A stretch of DNA of 58,518 bases from Anaerostipes sp. (GTDB lineage: Bacteria > Bacillota > Clostridia > Lachnospirales > Lachnospiraceae). The stretch covers positions 1-58,518 of the forward strand of contig JAQVEG010000012.1 of assembly GCA_028697725.1 (NCBI GenBank), written 5' to 3'. A program made the translations under genes and the position numbers. This document shows positions 43,334 through 56,798 of the stretch, one piece after another. Position 1 is the first letter of the stretch, and each line of letters starts with the position of its first letter. The notes beneath the pieces are model-generated. The model saw only the letters and a list, made by a program, of their open reading frames with translations, did no database searches and was not told where the DNA came from.

Positions 43334-46300
43334 ATGGAAAAGAGTAGAATACAACCAGTGAAATCGGGCACAAGCATAAGAATGAATTATGCAAGGCAAG
43401 ATGATGTTTTAGATGTGCCAAACCTTATTGAAATTCAAAAAGATTCTTATGATTGGTTTCTTGGGGAAGGATTAAAAGAAGTATTTGAAGATATTTCTCC
43501 AATCGAGGACTACAGTGACCAACTTAGTCTTGAGTTTATTGATTTTCAATTATGCAGAGACGATGTTAAGTATTCCATTGAAGAATGTAAAGAAAGAGAT
43601 GCCACTTATGCAGCTCCTATGAAGGTAAAGGTAAGACTTCATAATAAAGAGACAGGCGAGATCAAACAACATGATATTTTTATGGGTGATCTTCCACTGA
43701 TGACAGAGACCGGTACGTTTGTTATCAATGGTGCAGAGCGTGTCATTGTCAGTCAATTAGTTCGTTCTCCAGGAATATATTATGGAGTTGCACATGATAA
43801 GATTGGTAAAAAGTTATATTCAGCAACAGTGATTCCCAATCGTGGAGCGTGGTTAGAATATGAAACTGATTCCAATGATGTTTTCAATGTACGTGTAGAT
43901 AGAACAAGAAAAGTACCAATTACTGTACTTATTCGTGCGTTAGGAATTGGGACTAATGCAGAGATTAAGGAATTATTTGGAGAAGGTCCAAAGATTCTTG
44001 CAAGTATTGAAAAGGATCCATCAGACAATTATGAAGATGGTTTATTAGAATTATATAAGAAAATCAGACCAGGAGAGCCATTGTCAGTAGACAGTGCAGA
44101 AAGTTTGATTAACAGCATGTTCTTTGATCCAAGACGTTATGATTTGGCGAAGGTTGGTCGTTACAAATTCAACAAGAAGTTAGCATTTAGAAATCGTATC
44201 GCTGGACATATGCTGGCAGAAGATGCATTGGACGTATCAACTGGTGAAATTATTGCAGAAGCTGGAACAGAGATGACGTTAGAACTTGCAGATAAGATTC
44301 AAAATGCAGCAATTCAAAGCGTTATGATTCAAACAGAAGAAGGCGTTACAAAAGTCATTTCTAATATGACAGTCAACTTAGCTGGTTATGTTGACTTTGA
44401 TCCAGAAGAGATTGGAATTCACGAACACGTATTTTACCCTGTTCTTGAGAAGATTTTAGAAGAAGGTCTTACAGGAGATGAATTAAAAGAAGAATTACAA
44501 CGCAATATTCATGAATTAGTTCCAAAGCATATTACAAAAGAAGATATTTTAGCTTCTATAAACTACAATATGCATCTTGAATATGGAATTGGAAATGCCG
44601 ATGATATTGACCATTTAGGAAATCGTCGTATTCGTGCTGTTGGAGAATTACTTCAAAATCAATATAGAATCGGACTTTCTCGTTTAGAGAGAGTTGTACG
44701 TGAGAGAATGACGACTCAAGATATTGAGACAATTTCTCCACAATCATTAATTAATATTAAGCCGGTAACTGCAGCAGTAAAAGAATTCTTTGGAAGTTCT
44801 CAGTTATCTCAGTTCATGGATCATAACAATCCACTTTCTGAGCTTACTCATAAGAGACGTTTATCTGCATTAGGACCTGGTGGATTGAGTCGTGATCGTG
44901 CCGGATTTGAGGTTCGAGATGTACACTATTCTCATTATGGAAGAATGTGTCCAATCGAGACTCCTGAAGGACCAAATATCGGATTGATTAACTCACTTGC
45001 TACCTATGCAAGAATTAATGAATATGGATTTATCGAAGCTCCTTATAGAGTATTGGATAAAACAGATCCAGAAAACCCAGTTGTAACCAATGATGTTGTT
45101 TATTTGACAGCAGATGAGGAAGACAACTTTACAGTAGCTCAGGCCAACGAACCATTAGATGAAGATGGACATTTTGTACATCCTCAAGTATCAGGTCGTT
45201 TCCGCGAAGAGACATCTGAGTTTGATAAGTCAAGACTAGACCTTATGGATGTATCGCCTAAGATGGTGTTCTCAGTAGCTACATCAATGATTCCTTTCCT
45301 TGAGAATGATGATGCTAACAGAGCACTTATGGGATCTAACATGCAGCGTCAGGCGGTTCCATTGTTATCCACAGAGGCACCAGTGGTTGGAACAGGAATG
45401 GAAGCAAAGGCAGCATTTGATTCTGGTGTTTGCGTTGTTGCAAAACATGATGGTGTTGTTGAAAAATCAACAAGTACAGAAATTGTAGTTCGTACAGATG
45501 ACGGACAACGCGATGTATATCACATTATTAAGTTTGCACGAAGCAACCAAGGAAACTGTATGAATCAGCGTCCGATTGTAGTTGTTGGAGATAGAGTTAA
45601 GAAAGATGACATTTTAGCAGATGGAGCTTCAACTTCAAAAGGTGAGATGGCATTAGGAAAGAACCCATTGATTGGTTTTATGACATGGGAAGGTTACAAC
45701 TACGAGGATGCGGTACTATTAAGTGAGCGCCTTGTAAAAGAAGATGTTTATACTTCTGTTCATATTGAAGAGTATGAAGCAGAGGCTAGAGATACAAAGC
45801 TTGGACAAGAGGAAATCACAAGAGATTTGGCTGGTTTAAGCGAAGATGTATTAAAAGACTTAGATGAAAATGGTGTGATTCGTATTGGTGCAGAGGTTCG
45901 TGCAGGGGATATCCTTGTAGGAAAGGTTACTCCGAAGGGAGAGACAGAACTGACAGCAGAAGAGCGTTTGTTACGTGCTATTTTCGGAGAAAAAGCAAGA
46001 GAAGTTCGTGACACATCTCTAAGAGTTCCTCATGGAGCATATGGAGTTGTTATGGATATTAAGAAGTTTACAAGGGAGAATGGGGATGAACTTCCACCAG
46101 GAGTGAACCAGTCTGTTCGTGTATACATTGCTCAAAAGAGAAAGATTTCTGTTGGAGATAAGATGGCTGGTCGTCATGGTAATAAGGGTGTAATTTCTCG
46201 TATTTTACCAGTAGAAGATATGCCTTACCTTCCAAATGGACGTCCTTTAGATATCGTATTGAATCCGTTAGGTGTACCATCTCGTATGAATATCGGACAG

Positions 46301-47134
46301 GTATTAGAGATTCACTTGTCTTTGGCATCTAAAGTATTAGGATTTAATGTTGCAACACCAGTATTTAATGGTGCAGATGAAACAGATATTGCGTTGACAT
46401 TAAATATGGCCAATGATTTTGCCAATACAGACTTTGAAGAATTCAAAGAAAAGTGGGCAGATAAGATTAGCGAAGATTTAATGGCATACTTAGAAGAAAA
46501 TAAAGATCATAAATCAGAGTGGGAAGGTGTTCCAATCGATGAAACTGGTAAAGTTCAACTTCGTGATGGACGTACAGGGGAAGCATTTGACAGCCCAACT
46601 ACAATCGGTTTCATGCATTACTTGAAACTTCACCATTTGGTAGATGATAAAATCCATGCTCGTTCAACAGGTCCATATTCATTGGTTACACAACAGCCAT
46701 TAGGTGGTAAGGCACAGTTTGGTGGACAGAGATTTGGAGAGATGGAAGTATGGGCATTAGAGGCATATGGTGCTTCTTATACACTACAAGAAATCTTAAC
46801 TGTGAAGTCAGATGACGTGGTAGGACGTGTGAAGACGTATGAAGCAATTATTAAGGGTGACAATATTCCTGAACCAGGTATTCCAGAATCTTTCAAGGTA
46901 TTATTGAAAGAATTCCAATCTCTTGCATTAGATGTCAAAGTGCTTGACGAAGATGGAAATGAGATTGAAATGAAGGAAAATATTGAGCCAAATAATAACG
47001 AAGGTCAAGACATTACGAAGATGATTGAAGGCGACAGTATATTCAATAATTATGAAGAGAATGAAAATTCTTTGGGAGCCTTAGGATTCAAAGAAGGGAA
47101 CTTTGAAGACGGAGAAGACACAACCATTTCATAG
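43334..47134 (+). CDS. rpoB: DNA-directed RNA polymerase subunit beta
   Basis: A 1266-residue beta subunit with all expected landmarks: N-terminal [18 protein letters not shown], the rifampicin region [20 protein letters not shown] followed by [14 protein letters not shown], the [20 protein letters not shown] segment, [14 protein letters not shown] and the C-terminal [15 protein letters not shown]. Residues equal to E. coli Asp516, His526 and Ser531 are wild type, so rifampicin sensitivity is expected. The frame opens at ATG 43310, but AGAGGTG and family alignment favour ATG 43334. Confidence 0.97.
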   Translation: MEKSRIQPVKSGTSIRMNYARQDDVLDVPNLIEIQKDSYDWFLGEGLKEVFEDISPIEDYSDQLSLEFIDFQLCRDDVKYSIEECKERDATYAAPMKVKVRLHNKETGEIKQHDIFMGDLPLMTETGTFVINGAERVIVSQLVRSPGIYYGVAHDKIGKKLYSATVIPNRGAWLEYETDSNDVFNVRVDRTRKVPITVLIRALGIGTNAEIKELFGEGPKILASIEKDPSDNYEDGLLELYKKIRPGEPLSVDSAESLINSMFFDPRRYDLAKVGRYKFNKKLAFRNRIAGHMLAEDALDVSTGEIIAEAGTEMTLELADKIQNAAIQSVMIQTEEGVTKVISNMTVNLAGYVDFDPEEIGIHEHVFYPVLEKILEEGLTGDELKEELQRNIHELVPKHITKEDILASINYNMHLEYGIGNADDIDHLGNRRIRAVGELLQNQYRIGLSRLERVVRERMTTQDIETISPQSLINIKPVTAAVKEFFGSSQLSQFMDHNNPLSELTHKRRLSALGPGGLSRDRAGFEVRDVHYSHYGRMCPIETPEGPNIGLINSLATYARINEYGFIEAPYRVLDKTDPENPVVTNDVVYLTADEEDNFTVAQANEPLDEDGHFVHPQVSGRFREETSEFDKSRLDLMDVSPKMVFSVATSMIPFLENDDANRALMGSNMQRQAVPLLSTEAPVVGTGMEAKAAFDSGVCVVAKHDGVVEKSTSTEIVVRTDDGQRDVYHIIKFARSNQGNCMNQRPIVVVGDRVKKDDILADGASTSKGEMALGKNPLIGFMTWEGYNYEDAVLLSERLVKEDVYTSVHIEEYEAEARDTKLGQEEITRDLAGLSEDVLKDLDENGVIRIGAEVRAGDILVGKVTPKGETELTAEERLLRAIFGEKAREVRDTSLRVPHGAYGVVMDIKKFTRENGDELPPGVNQSVRVYIAQKRKISVGDKMAGRHGNKGVISRILPVEDMPYLPNGRPLDIVLNPLGVPSRMNIGQVLEIHLSLASKVLGFNVATPVFNGADETDIALTLNMANDFANTDFEEFKEKWADKISEDLMAYLEENKDHKSEWEGVPIDETGKVQLRDGRTGEAFDSPTTIGFMHYLKLHHLVDDKIHARSTGPYSLVTQQPLGGKAQFGGQRFGEMEVWALEAYGASYTLQEILTVKSDDVVGRVKTYEAIIKGDNIPEPGIPESFKVLLKEFQSLALDVKVLDEDGNEIEMKENIEPNNNEGQDITKMIEGDSIFNNYEENENSLGALGFKEGNFEDGEDTTIS

Positions 47135-47166
47135 TATTGTCATTTAGTTAGGAAGGAGCAACCTTA

Positions 47167-50100
47167 ATGATGGAATCAAACACTGAATCAAATAAAATTG
47201 CATTTGACGCAATTAAAATAGGGTTAGCTTCTCCTGATAAGATCCGTATGTGGTCAAGAGGAGAAGTTAAGAAACCAGAAACAATTAACTATAGAACTTT
47301 AAAACCAGAAAAAGATGGACTTTTCTGCGAAAAGATTTTTGGACCAAGCAAGGACTGGGAATGTCATTGTGGTAAGTACAAAAAGATTCGTTATAAAGGT
47401 GTTGTTTGTGATCGATGTGGAGTAGAAGTAACAAAAGCTAATGTTCGTCGTGAAAGAATGGGACATATTGAATTAGCAGCTCCAGTGTCACATATCTGGT
47501 ATTTCAAGGGGATTCCAAGTAGAATGGGATTGATTCTTGATATTTCACCAAGAACTCTTGAAAAAGTATTATACTTTGCGTGTTATATTGTGCTAGATAT
47601 AGGTGAATCTGATTTGGCTTACAAGCAAGTATTGACAGAGAGAGAATACAGAGATGCTTATGAGAAATTCGGAGACACATTCCGCGTAGGTATGGGTGCT
47701 GAATCAATCAAAGAATTATTACAAGCAATTGATTTGAAACACGAAGCAGCTGTGCTAAAAGAAGAATTCAAAACAGCAACAGGACAAAAGAGAGCAAGAA
47801 TTGTAAAACGTTTAGAAGTAGTTGAAGCATTTTGCAACTCTGAAAATAAACCAGAGTGGATGATTCTTGATGTTGTCCCAGTAATTCCTCCAGATATTAG
47901 ACCAATGGTTCAATTAGATGGTGGACGTTTTGCAACATCTGATTTGAATGACTTATATCGTCGAATCATTAATAGAAATAATCGTTTAAAGAGACTTCTT
48001 GAATTAGGGGCTCCAGACATTATTGTTCGAAATGAAAAGAGAATGTTACAAGAAGCAGTGGATGCTTTAATTGATAATGGTCGTCGTGGACGTCCAGTAA
48101 CAGGACCAGGAAATCGTGCCTTAAAGTCATTGTCAGACATGTTAAAAGGTAAACAGGGACGTTTCCGTCAGAACTTACTTGGAAAGCGTGTTGACTATTC
48201 AGGACGTTCTGTTATCGTAGTAGGACCAGAATTAAAGATTTATCAATGTGGTCTTCCAAAAGAAATGGCAATCGAATTATTTAAGCCATTTGTTATGAAA
48301 GAATTAGTAGAAAGAAAACTTTCTCACAATATTAAATCTGCAAAGAAAATGGTAGAAAAGTTACAGCCTGAAGTTTGGGATGTATTAGAAGATGTAATCA
48401 AAGAACATCCAGTTATGCTAAATCGTGCACCGACACTTCATAGACTTGGTATTCAAGCATTTGAACCAATTCTTGTAGAAGGAAAGGCGATTAAGCTTCA
48501 TCCACTGGTATGTACAGCGTATAATGCCGATTTTGATGGTGACCAAATGGCTGTCCATCTTCCTTTATCAGTAGAAGCTCAAGCAGAGTGCCGCTTCTTA
48601 CTATTATCACCAAATAATATGCTAAAACCATCAGATGGTGGAGCAGTTGCCGTTCCTTCTCAGGATATGGTACTGGGAGTATATTACTTGACTATGGAAA
48701 AAGAAGGTGACATAGGAGAAGGCAAATACTTTAAATCTGAAAATGAAGCATTTTTGGCTTATGAGAATAAAGTAATTACTCTTCATGCACGTATTCACGT
48801 ACGTCGTACTAAGATAGATAAAGACGGAAATCAAATTTCAAAAATAGTTGAATGTACATTAGGACGTTTACTATTTAACGAGATTATTTTACAAGACTTA
48901 GGATTTGTAGATCGTTCTGTACCAGAAAATCAACTTGCTCTAGAGATTGATTATCATGTTGGTAAAAAACAATTAAAACAGATTCTTGATAAATGTATCA
49001 ATATTCATGGTGCAACAAAGACAGCTGAGATGTTAGATGATATCAAAGCCCTAGGATATAAATATTCAACACGTGGAGCATTGACTGTATCTGTATCAGA
49101 TATGACAGTACCAAAAGAAAAGAAACAAATTCTTTCAGATGCCCAAGATCAGGTTGGATTTATTACAGACCAGTTCAAACGTGGAATGATGACAGAAGAA
49201 GAAAGATATAAAGCAGTTGTTAAAACTTGGTTTGAAGCCGATGATGTATTGACAGACAAACTGATTACAGGTTTGGATAAATATAACAACATCTTTATGA
49301 TGGCCGATTCTGGAGCCCGTGGTTCTAACCAGCAGATTAAGCAGTTAGCTGGTATGCGTGGATTGATGGCAGATACATCAGGACGTACCATTGAACTTCC
49401 AATCAAATCAAACTTCCGTGAAGGACTTGATGTATTGGAGTACTTTATTTCAGCCCATGGAGCTCGTAAAGGACTTTCAGATACTGCTCTTCGTACAGCC
49501 GATTCAGGATACTTGACACGTCGTTTGGTAGATGTATCTCAAGATTTGATTATACGTGAGGCAGACTGTTGTGATTCAACAGGAGATAAAGAGATTCCAG
49601 GAATGGATGTAGAAGCATTTATGGATGGACAGGAAGTCATTGAAAGCTTACAAGAACGTATCACAGGTCGTTATGCTGCAGAGACAGTAGAAGATCCAAA
49701 AACAGGAGAAGTTCTAGTAAAAGCAAATCATATGATTACACCTAAGAGAGCAAAGACAATTGTTGATGCTGGATATGAAAAGGTGAAGATTAGAACAATG
49801 CTTACATGTAAGTCTCCATTAGGTGCTTGTGCAAGATGTTACGGAAGTAACCTTGCAACAGGTCAGGCAGTTCAAGTTGGTGAAGCAGTTGGTATTATTG
49901 CAGCTCAATCAATCGGTGAGCCAGGTACACAGTTAACAATGCGTACTTTCCATGCCGGTGGTGTAGCGGGTGATGATATTACACAGGGTCTTCCACGTAT
50001 TGAAGAGTTATTCGAGGCAAGAAAGCCAAAAGGACTTGCAATTATTGCAGAATTTGGTGGAATTGTTCAGATTAAGGATACAAAGAAGAAACGTGAAGTT

Positions 50101-50760
50101 GTTATTACAAATAAAGAAACTGGAGATATGAAAGCTTACTTGATTCCATATGGTTCAAGACTTAAAGTTATGGAAGATCAAGAAGTAGAAGCTGGAGACG
50201 AGTTGACAGAAGGTTCTGTAAATCCTCATGATATCCTTAAGATTAAGGGGGTTCGTGCAGTTCAGGATTACATGATTCAAGAAGTTCAACGAGTTTACCG
50301 TCTACAAGGAGTAGATATCAACGATAAGCACGTAGAGGTTATCGTTCGTCAAATGCTTAAAAAGATTCGTATCGAAGAAGGTGGAGATACAGGATACTTG
50401 CCAGGAGTTATGGTAAATATTCTAGAATATAACAAGAAGAATGAAGAGATGGTAGAGCAAGGATTGGAACCTGCACAAGGGGAACAAATCATGCTTGGTA
50501 TTACAAAAGCCTCTCTTGCGACAGATTCTTTCTTATCTGCAGCATCATTCCAAGAGACAACAAAAGTCTTAACAGATGCAGCAATTAAAGGTAAAGTTGA
50601 TCCGTTAGTTGGATTGAAGGAAAATGTACTTCTTGGTAAATTAATTCCTGCTGGAACTGGTATGAAACGTTATCGTGATGTATTAATCAATACAGAGGTT
50701 GAAGAAGTAACAGTTGGAAGTGAATTAGAAGATTTTGAAATTGACTTTGAAGAAGAATAA
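47167..50760 (+). CDS. rpoC: DNA-directed RNA polymerase subunit beta'
   Basis: A 1197-residue beta-prime subunit. The N-terminal zinc ribbon is [20 protein letters not shown], the catalytic magnesium motif is [12 protein letters not shown], and the trigger-loop region and second zinc site ([13 protein letters not shown]) are present, with [19 protein letters not shown]. Starts 32 bases after rpoB behind GGAAGGAG; the next codon is also ATG, so the start could be three bases later. Followed by a terminator. Confidence 0.98.
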   Translation: MMESNTESNKIAFDAIKIGLASPDKIRMWSRGEVKKPETINYRTLKPEKDGLFCEKIFGPSKDWECHCGKYKKIRYKGVVCDRCGVEVTKANVRRERMGHIELAAPVSHIWYFKGIPSRMGLILDISPRTLEKVLYFACYIVLDIGESDLAYKQVLTEREYRDAYEKFGDTFRVGMGAESIKELLQAIDLKHEAAVLKEEFKTATGQKRARIVKRLEVVEAFCNSENKPEWMILDVVPVIPPDIRPMVQLDGGRFATSDLNDLYRRIINRNNRLKRLLELGAPDIIVRNEKRMLQEAVDALIDNGRRGRPVTGPGNRALKSLSDMLKGKQGRFRQNLLGKRVDYSGRSVIVVGPELKIYQCGLPKEMAIELFKPFVMKELVERKLSHNIKSAKKMVEKLQPEVWDVLEDVIKEHPVMLNRAPTLHRLGIQAFEPILVEGKAIKLHPLVCTAYNADFDGDQMAVHLPLSVEAQAECRFLLLSPNNMLKPSDGGAVAVPSQDMVLGVYYLTMEKEGDIGEGKYFKSENEAFLAYENKVITLHARIHVRRTKIDKDGNQISKIVECTLGRLLFNEIILQDLGFVDRSVPENQLALEIDYHVGKKQLKQILDKCINIHGATKTAEMLDDIKALGYKYSTRGALTVSVSDMTVPKEKKQILSDAQDQVGFITDQFKRGMMTEEERYKAVVKTWFEADDVLTDKLITGLDKYNNIFMMADSGARGSNQQIKQLAGMRGLMADTSGRTIELPIKSNFREGLDVLEYFISAHGARKGLSDTALRTADSGYLTRRLVDVSQDLIIREADCCDSTGDKEIPGMDVEAFMDGQEVIESLQERITGRYAAETVEDPKTGEVLVKANHMITPKRAKTIVDAGYEKVKIRTMLTCKSPLGACARCYGSNLATGQAVQVGEAVGIIAAQSIGEPGTQLTMRTFHAGGVAGDDITQGLPRIEELFEARKPKGLAIIAEFGGIVQIKDTKKKREVVITNKETGDMKAYLIPYGSRLKVMEDQEVEAGDELTEGSVNPHDILKIKGVRAVQDYMIQEVQRVYRLQGVDINDKHVEVIVRQMLKKIRIEEGGDTGYLPGVMVNILEYNKKNEEMVEQGLEPAQGEQIMLGITKASLATDSFLSAASFQETTKVLTDAAIKGKVDPLVGLKENVLLGKLIPAGTGMKRYRDVLINTEVEEVTVGSELEDFEIDFEEE

Positions 50761-50763
50761 ATA

Positions 50764-50805
50764 AAAAAGAGGGACAGTATTTTGATGCTGTTTCTCTTTT
50801 TTTTC
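50764..50805 (+). terminator. Terminator of rpoB-rpoC
   Basis: Stem AAAAAGAGGGACAG with CTGTTTCTCTTTTT around a short loop, followed by a long T-run. Confidence 0.85.
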
Positions 50806-50815
50806 TTGGAAGGTA

Positions 50816-50844
50816 TTGACAACAATGCCAGATGAGTGTATTAT
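50816..50844 (+). promoter_or_regulatory. Promoter of the riboswitch-protease unit
   Basis: TTGACA (50816-50821), 17-base spacer, TATTAT (50839-50844), 45 bases before the aptamer. Confidence 0.72.
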
Positions 50845-50888
50845 ATAAATATAGAGAAAGGTTTATACCTTATCTAATTAAAATTTCA

Positions 50889-50963
50889 TCGGCAAAACTA
50901 CTGAAAGGTAGTGGCGCAAAGCCAAGGGTCTAAGGTCGCAAGACTATGATAGCCGGTTGCCAC
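50889..50963 (+). ncRNA. Cyclic-di-GMP-I (GEMM) riboswitch
   Basis: The aptamer pattern is complete: GGCAA (P1 5' strand), a P2 hairpin ACTACTGAAAGGTAGT with a GAAA tetraloop, the conserved GCGCAAAGCCA joint, a P3 hairpin GGTCT...AGACT, then GATAGCCGGTTGCC with the P1 3' strand TTGCC. Downstream GTAACCGCTATC (50999-51010) can pair with the GATAGCCGGTTGC segment. A short AAACCA-GGA-TGGTTTTT hairpin follows, so ligand-controlled folding is likely. Confidence 0.85.
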
Positions 50964-51059
50964 ATGATAGTTCATGTGCAGACAGTGGGGAAAGAATTCG
51001 TAACCGCTATCAAACCAGGATGGTTTTTGTGTCACCTTTAATCAGGGAGGCGCATGGTT

Positions 51060-51839
51060 ATGAAAAAGTCAATTAAAAAAATTTTATTAGTAGCAATAGC
51101 AATCCTTGCAATAACAGTTCCAATGGGGGTTGGAGCTAATGCAAAGGAAGCAAAAGCAGCAACGGTCAAAGTTAGTACAAAAAAGAAAGTTAGCGTAAAA
51201 AACTATAAGCTTAAGAAAAAAGCAAAAAGAAAAACTGTAAGAACTCAAACAAGCACAAAGACAAACATTCATACAACAAAGAGTATTGCAGCGAAAGTTG
51301 TAAAGAAAACAGTAACCAAAGTTGAAAAAAAGACAATCACAGCAAAGAAAAAGAAACAAATTAGAACAACAACAACTGTTAGAATTACAACAACAACAAA
51401 TAGTTACGCAAGAAGTGGAAGTGCTAAAGTTGGCCAGATCAAGGGGATCGACAATAGAGTTGTTAAAGCGTTTAACAACAGCGGATTTAAAATTGAAACA
51501 AATCCTAATTCTTCAATCTTAAAGGGAGCAGATGGGGTGTTCAGTCCTTCTAATGAGAAAATCGTACTTAAGTATAACGTAGATAGACTGTTAGCACATG
51601 AATTAGGACATTTTGTTTCATATGATCAAAACGGAGCAGCTAACACTAACCAATGGAACTCAATTTATAACGCTGAAAGAAGAAATTTTAATGGTTCAGC
51701 AGATGATTCATACGAGACATCTAGAGCAACCGAATTTTTCGCTGGAGCATTTGCAGAGTATACTATGAATCCAAGTGGATTAAAGAGAACTTGCCCACGC
51801 GCTTATGATTATGTTGCAAAGACTGTAAAGAATATGTAA
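51060..51839 (+). CDS. Secreted zinc metalloprotease, lethal-factor-like (PPEP/Zmp1-type)
   Basis: A 259-residue protein with signal peptide (KKILLVAIAILAITVPMG, cleavage near ANAKEAKA). A Lys/Thr-rich basic linker (about 30-120) follows, then a C-terminal protease domain of the anthrax lethal factor-like fold. Catalytic features are HELGH (180-184), Tyr218 and Glu225 in SYETSRATEFFAGAFAEY. The Tyr-to-Glu spacing of seven matches C. difficile PPEP-1 as I recall it. GGGAGG is spaced 9 bases from ATG 51060; ATG 51054 is too close. Under c-di-GMP riboswitch control, it probably cuts surface proteins at the sessile/motile switch. Confidence 0.82.
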   Translation: MKKSIKKILLVAIAILAITVPMGVGANAKEAKAATVKVSTKKKVSVKNYKLKKKAKRKTVRTQTSTKTNIHTTKSIAAKVVKKTVTKVEKKTITAKKKKQIRTTTTVRITTTTNSYARSGSAKVGQIKGIDNRVVKAFNNSGFKIETNPNSSILKGADGVFSPSNEKIVLKYNVDRLLAHELGHFVSYDQNGAANTNQWNSIYNAERRNFNGSADDSYETSRATEFFAGAFAEYTMNPSGLKRTCPRAYDYVAKTVKNM

Positions 51840-51853
51840 CAAATCATGAACTT

Positions 51854-51890
51854 AAATAACCCGTCAGGAATTATCCTGGCGGGTTATTTT
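51854..51890 (+). terminator. Terminator of the protease gene
   Basis: 16-bp stem (51854-51869 with 51874-51889, one G-T mismatch pair), 4-base loop, then T. Confidence 0.88.
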
Positions 51891-51927
51891 TGCCATTGGT
51901 TAGTCGGGAAAAAATGTCTGAAATCTA

Positions 51928-51956
51928 TTGACAAAAAATAAATGAAGATATATAAT
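51928..51956 (+). promoter_or_regulatory. Promoter of the rpsL (str) operon
   Basis: Perfect TTGACA (51928-51933), 17-base spacer, perfect TATAAT (51951-51956). Confidence 0.85.
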
Positions 51957-52041
51957 GATTAAACGCGTGTAGATATACATGCGTTACTTATTGTAAAGAA
52001 TAAGTAGCTACAGTAGAAAATATGTATGGAGGTGAAATGAA

Positions 52042-52458
52042 ATGCCAACTTTTAACCAATTAGTTAGAAAAGGAAGAAAGACAACAACGAAGAAGTCTAC
52101 AGCACCAGCTCTTCAAAAAGGATTTAACTCTTTAAAGAAGAAGACTGTTGATTCTAGTTCTCCACAAAAAAGAGGAGTATGTACAGCTGTTAAGACTGCT
52201 ACACCTAAGAAGCCTAACTCAGCTCTTCGTAAGATTGCCAGAGTTCGTCTATCTAACGGGATTGAAGTAACAAGTTATATTCCTGGAGAAGGACATAACC
52301 TACAAGAACATAGTGTTGTTCTTATTCGTGGAGGTCGTGTTAAGGATTTACCAGGTACTCGTTACCATATTGTTAGAGGTACACTAGATACAGCTGGTGT
52401 TGCTAACAGAATGCAAGCTCGTTCTAAATATGGAGCTAAGAAACCTAAAAAGAAATAA
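52042..52458 (+). CDS. rpsL: 30S ribosomal protein S12
   Basis: A 138-residue S12: [33 protein letters not shown] and [17 protein letters not shown]. The lysines whose change gives streptomycin resistance (in TPKKPNS and GRVKDLPG) are wild type. It monitors decoding accuracy in the small subunit. First gene of the str operon; a strong GGAGGTG precedes ATG. Confidence 0.98.
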   Translation: MPTFNQLVRKGRKTTTKKSTAPALQKGFNSLKKKTVDSSSPQKRGVCTAVKTATPKKPNSALRKIARVRLSNGIEVTSYIPGEGHNLQEHSVVLIRGGRVKDLPGTRYHIVRGTLDTAGVANRMQARSKYGAKKPKKK

Positions 52459-53136
<678 letters not shown>

Positions 53137-53189
53137 TCTGTTACCACTAAAATTATACGTGCAAATATTGACAATAGGAGGAAAGAATC

Positions 53190-55307
53190 TTGGCTGGAAG
53201 AGAATATCCATTAGAACAAACCAGAAATATTGGAATCATGGCTCATATTGATGCTGGTAAGACAACATTAACAGAGCGTATCCTTTATTATACTGGTGTA
53301 AATTATAAGATTGGTGATACTCATGAAGGAACAGCTACTATGGACTGGATGGAGCAGGAACAAGAAAGAGGTATTACAATTACTTCTGCTGCTACAACTT
53401 GCCATTGGACTCTTCAAAAAGAGAATAAAGTAGTTCCTGGAGCTCCAGAACATCGTATTAACATTATTGATACACCGGGTCACGTTGACTTTACAGTAGA
53501 AGTTGAACGTTCATTACGTGTACTTGATGGTGCAGTAGGTGTTTTCTGTGCAAAGGGTGGAGTAGAACCTCAATCTGAAAATGTATGGCGTCAAGCTGAC
53601 ACATACAATGTACCAAGAATGGCATTCGTCAATAAGATGGATATCATTGGTGCAAACTTCTACGGAGCCGTAGAACAAATCAGAGAGCGTCTTGGAAAGA
53701 ATGCAATTATGCTTCAATTACCAATTGGTGCTGAAGATGATTTCGTTGGAATTATTGATTTATTTGAAATGCAAGCTTACATCTACAATGATGAAAAGGG
53801 TGAAAGTATTTCAATTACAGAAATTCCAGAAGACATGAAAGAAGATGCAGAACTTTATCATACAGAATTAGTTGAAAAGATCTGTGAACTAGATGATGAA
53901 TTAATGATGCAGTACCTTGAAGGTGAAGAACCTACAATTGATGAATTGAAAAAGGTATTGAGAAAAGGTACTTGTGAGTGTACAGCAGTTCCTGTTTGTT
54001 GTGGAACAGCTTACCGTAACAAGGGTGTTCAAAAGTTATTGGATGCAGTTATTGAATTTATGCCAGCTCCAACAGATATCCCAGCAATTGAGGGTGTTGA
54101 TGAAGATGGAAATGAAGTTGTAAGACATTCATCAGATGAAGAACCTTTCTCAGCATTAGCATTTAAGATTATGACAGACCCATTTGTTGGAAAGCTTGCT
54201 TTCTTCCGAGTATATTCAGGAACAATGAAGTCTGGATCTTATGTATTGAATGCAACAAAAGAAAAGAAAGAACGTGTTGGACGTATTCTTCAGATGCATG
54301 CTAACAAGCGTGAAGAGTTAGATACTGTATATTCAGGAGATATCGCAGCAGCTGTTGGATTTAAAGGAACAAGCACTGGAGATACAATCTGTGATGAACA
54401 ACATCCAGTAATTCTTGAATCTATGGAATTCCCAGAGCCAGTTATCGATATTGCTATCGAACCTAAGACTAAGGGAGACCAAGGAAAGATGTCTGAAGCA
54501 TTAGCTAAGCTTGCTGAAGAAGATCCTACATTTAGAGCTCATACTGATCATGAAACAGGACAAACAATTATTTCAGGAATGGGAGAACTTCATCTTGAGA
54601 TTATCGTTGACCGTTTACTTCGTGAATTTAAGGTAGACGCTAACGTAGGTGCTCCACAAGTTGCTTATAAAGAAACATTCACAAAAGCCGTTGATATTGA
54701 TAGCAAATATGCAAAACAATCTGGTGGACGTGGACAATATGGACATTGTAAGGTTCACTTTGAACCAATGGATGCCAATGGTGAAGAATTATTTAAATTT
54801 GAATCTACAGTTGTTGGTGGTAATATTCCAAAAGAATACATCCCAGCAGTTGGAGAAGGTATCGAAGAAGCAGCTCAAGCTGGTATCTTAGGTGGATTCC
54901 CAGTACTTGGTGTAAAAGCTACAGTATATGATGGATCTTACCATGATGTCGATTCTAGTGAAATGGCTTTCCATATCGCTGGATCTATGGCATTTAAAGA
55001 AGCTATGCAAAAAGCAGGAGCTATCTTACTTGAGCCTATCATGAGAGTCGAAGTAACAACTCCAGAAGAATACATGGGAGATGTTATCGGAGACATTAAC
55101 TCTCGTCGTGGTCGTATTGAAGGTATGGACGATATTGGTGGTGGAAAAATGATCAGAGGATTCGTTCCACTAGCAGAGATGTTCGGATATTCAACAGACT
55201 TACGTTCAAGAACTCAGGGACGTGGTAACTACTCAATGTTCTTTAGTAGTTATGATCCAGTTCCAAAGAACGTTCAAGAAAAGGTTATTTCAGATAAGAC
55301 AAATTAG
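53190..55307 (+). CDS. fusA: Elongation factor G
   Basis: A 705-residue translocase with GTPase motifs [26 protein letters not shown] and NKMD, and domains II-V ([18 protein letters not shown] in domain IV). It starts with TTG 53190 behind AGGAGG. Binds the L7/L12 stalk. Usual third gene of the str operon. Confidence 0.97.
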   Translation: MAGREYPLEQTRNIGIMAHIDAGKTTLTERILYYTGVNYKIGDTHEGTATMDWMEQEQERGITITSAATTCHWTLQKENKVVPGAPEHRINIIDTPGHVDFTVEVERSLRVLDGAVGVFCAKGGVEPQSENVWRQADTYNVPRMAFVNKMDIIGANFYGAVEQIRERLGKNAIMLQLPIGAEDDFVGIIDLFEMQAYIYNDEKGESISITEIPEDMKEDAELYHTELVEKICELDDELMMQYLEGEEPTIDELKKVLRKGTCECTAVPVCCGTAYRNKGVQKLLDAVIEFMPAPTDIPAIEGVDEDGNEVVRHSSDEEPFSALAFKIMTDPFVGKLAFFRVYSGTMKSGSYVLNATKEKKERVGRILQMHANKREELDTVYSGDIAAAVGFKGTSTGDTICDEQHPVILESMEFPEPVIDIAIEPKTKGDQGKMSEALAKLAEEDPTFRAHTDHETGQTIISGMGELHLEIIVDRLLREFKVDANVGAPQVAYKETFTKAVDIDSKYAKQSGGRGQYGHCKVHFEPMDANGEELFKFESTVVGGNIPKEYIPAVGEGIEEAAQAGILGGFPVLGVKATVYDGSYHDVDSSEMAFHIAGSMAFKEAMQKAGAILLEPIMRVEVTTPEEYMGDVIGDINSRRGRIEGMDDIGGGKMIRGFVPLAEMFGYSTDLRSRTQGRGNYSMFFSSYDPVPKNVQEKVISDKTN

Positions 55308-55327
55308 GCGATTTTTCTTAAATTTGC

Positions 55328-55356
55328 TTGAAATCTTGCATGAAATGAAATATAAT
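55328..55356 (+). promoter_or_regulatory. Additional promoter for tuf
   Basis: TTGAAA (55328-55333), 17-base spacer, perfect TATAAT (55351-55356) between fusA and tuf; it gives tuf extra expression. Confidence 0.75.
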
Positions 55357-55449
55357 CAAGTTTAGACAGTTTATATTAATTGTAGACTTGAAGTAGTAAA
55401 TAAAAATTAATTTATGTGCCTAAAGGGCATAATAAGGAGGACATTAAAA

Positions 55450-56643
55450 ATGGCTAAAGAAAAGTTTGAGAGAACCAAACCCCATTGTAACATCGGTACT
55501 ATTGGTCATGTCGATCATGGTAAAACAACATTAACAGCAGCTATCACTAAAACATTAAGTGCTAGAGTTGAAGGAAATGACGCTGTAGATTTCGAGAATA
55601 TCGATAAAGCACCAGAAGAAAGAGAACGTGGAATCACTATCTCTACAGCTCACGTTGAGTACGAGACAGAAAACCGTCACTACGCTCACGTTGACTGCCC
55701 AGGACATGCCGATTATGTAAAGAACATGATCACAGGAGCTGCTCAAATGGATGGAGCTATCTTAGTAGTAGCTGCAACTGATGGTGTTATGGCTCAAACA
55801 AAGGAACATATCTTACTTTCTCGTCAAGTAGGTGTTCCATATATCGTAGTATTCATGAACAAGTGTGACATGGTAGACGATGAAGAATTATTAGAATTAG
55901 TAGAAATGGAAATTCGTGAACTATTAAATGAATACGAATTCCCAGGTGATGATACTCCAATCATCCAAGGATCAGCTCTTAAAGCATTAGAAGATCCTTC
56001 AGGAGAATGGGGAGATAAGATCATGGAACTTATGGATGCTGTAGATAGCTATATCCCAGATCCACAACGTGATACAGACAAACCATTCTTAATGCCAGTA
56101 GAAGACGTATTCTCTATTACAGGACGTGGTACAGTTGCAACTGGTAGAGTAGAAAGCGGTGTTCTTCACGTATCTGAAGAAGTTGAAATCGTTGGAATCA
56201 AAGAAGAAACAATGAAAGTTGTTGTAACAGGAATCGAAATGTTCCGTAAACTTCTTGATGAAGCTCAAGCTGGAGATAACATTGGTGCATTACTTCGTGG
56301 TGTTCAAAGAGAAGATATCGAAAGAGGTCAAGTTCTTTGTAAACCAGGATCAATTACATGTCATACAAAGTTTACAGCTCAAGTATACGTTTTAACTAAA
56401 GATGAAGGTGGACGTCATACTCCATTCTTTAACAACTACCGTCCACAGTTCTACTTCAGAACAACTGACGTAACAGGTGTTATTGATCTTCCAGAAGGAA
56501 CAGAAATGTGTATGCCTGGAGATAACGTAGAAATGACAATCGAATTAATTCATCCAATCGCTATGGCTCAAGGTTTATCTTTTGCTATTCGTGAAGGTGG
56601 ACGTACAGTAGGATCAGGAAGAGTTGCAACTATTATCGAATAG
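55450..56643 (+). CDS. tuf: Elongation factor Tu
   Basis: A 397-residue EF-Tu: [63 protein letters not shown], and the C-terminal [20 protein letters not shown]. The frame is open from 55414, but AAGGAGG and family start at ATG 55450 ([10 protein letters not shown]). It delivers aminoacyl-tRNA. Its last 17 codons, stop and terminator are duplicated exactly 1802 bases downstream. Confidence 0.98.
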   Translation: MAKEKFERTKPHCNIGTIGHVDHGKTTLTAAITKTLSARVEGNDAVDFENIDKAPEERERGITISTAHVEYETENRHYAHVDCPGHADYVKNMITGAAQMDGAILVVAATDGVMAQTKEHILLSRQVGVPYIVVFMNKCDMVDDEELLELVEMEIRELLNEYEFPGDDTPIIQGSALKALEDPSGEWGDKIMELMDAVDSYIPDPQRDTDKPFLMPVEDVFSITGRGTVATGRVESGVLHVSEEVEIVGIKEETMKVVVTGIEMFRKLLDEAQAGDNIGALLRGVQREDIERGQVLCKPGSITCHTKFTAQVYVLTKDEGGRHTPFFNNYRPQFYFRTTDVTGVIDLPEGTEMCMPGDNVEMTIELIHPIAMAQGLSFAIREGGRTVGSGRVATIIE

Positions 56644-56709
56644 TCAACAATTTCTCATTCACTAAGAATGTCTAATATACTGCAATCCCTTATTATATAA
56701 GGGGTTGCA
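56590..56709 (+). repeat. 120-bp direct repeat, left copy (tuf 3' end and terminator)
   Basis: Identical over 120 bases to 58392-58511. It spans the last 17 codons of tuf, the stop codon and most of the terminator. The copies differ at the next base (G here, T in the right copy). Confidence 0.97.
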
Positions 56710-56717
56710 GTTTTTTT
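56680..56717 (+). terminator. tuf terminator
   Basis: 13-bp stem (56680-56692 with 56698-56710, one G-U) followed by seven T. Confidence 0.88.
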
Positions 56718-56738
56718 GTCTGTATAAACGAAACATAT

Positions 56739-56775
56739 TTATATATTGTACATAAGTATGCTATAATATATGTAC
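56739..56775 (+). promoter_or_regulatory. abiE promoter with inverted-repeat operator
   Basis: TTATAT (56739-56744), 17-base spacer, TATAAT (56762-56767). GTACATA (56748-56754) and TATGTAC (56769-56775) form an inverted repeat around the -10, as expected if AbiEi represses its own promoter. Confidence 0.6.
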
Positions 56776-56798
56776 GATATATAAAAGAGGTGATAAGA

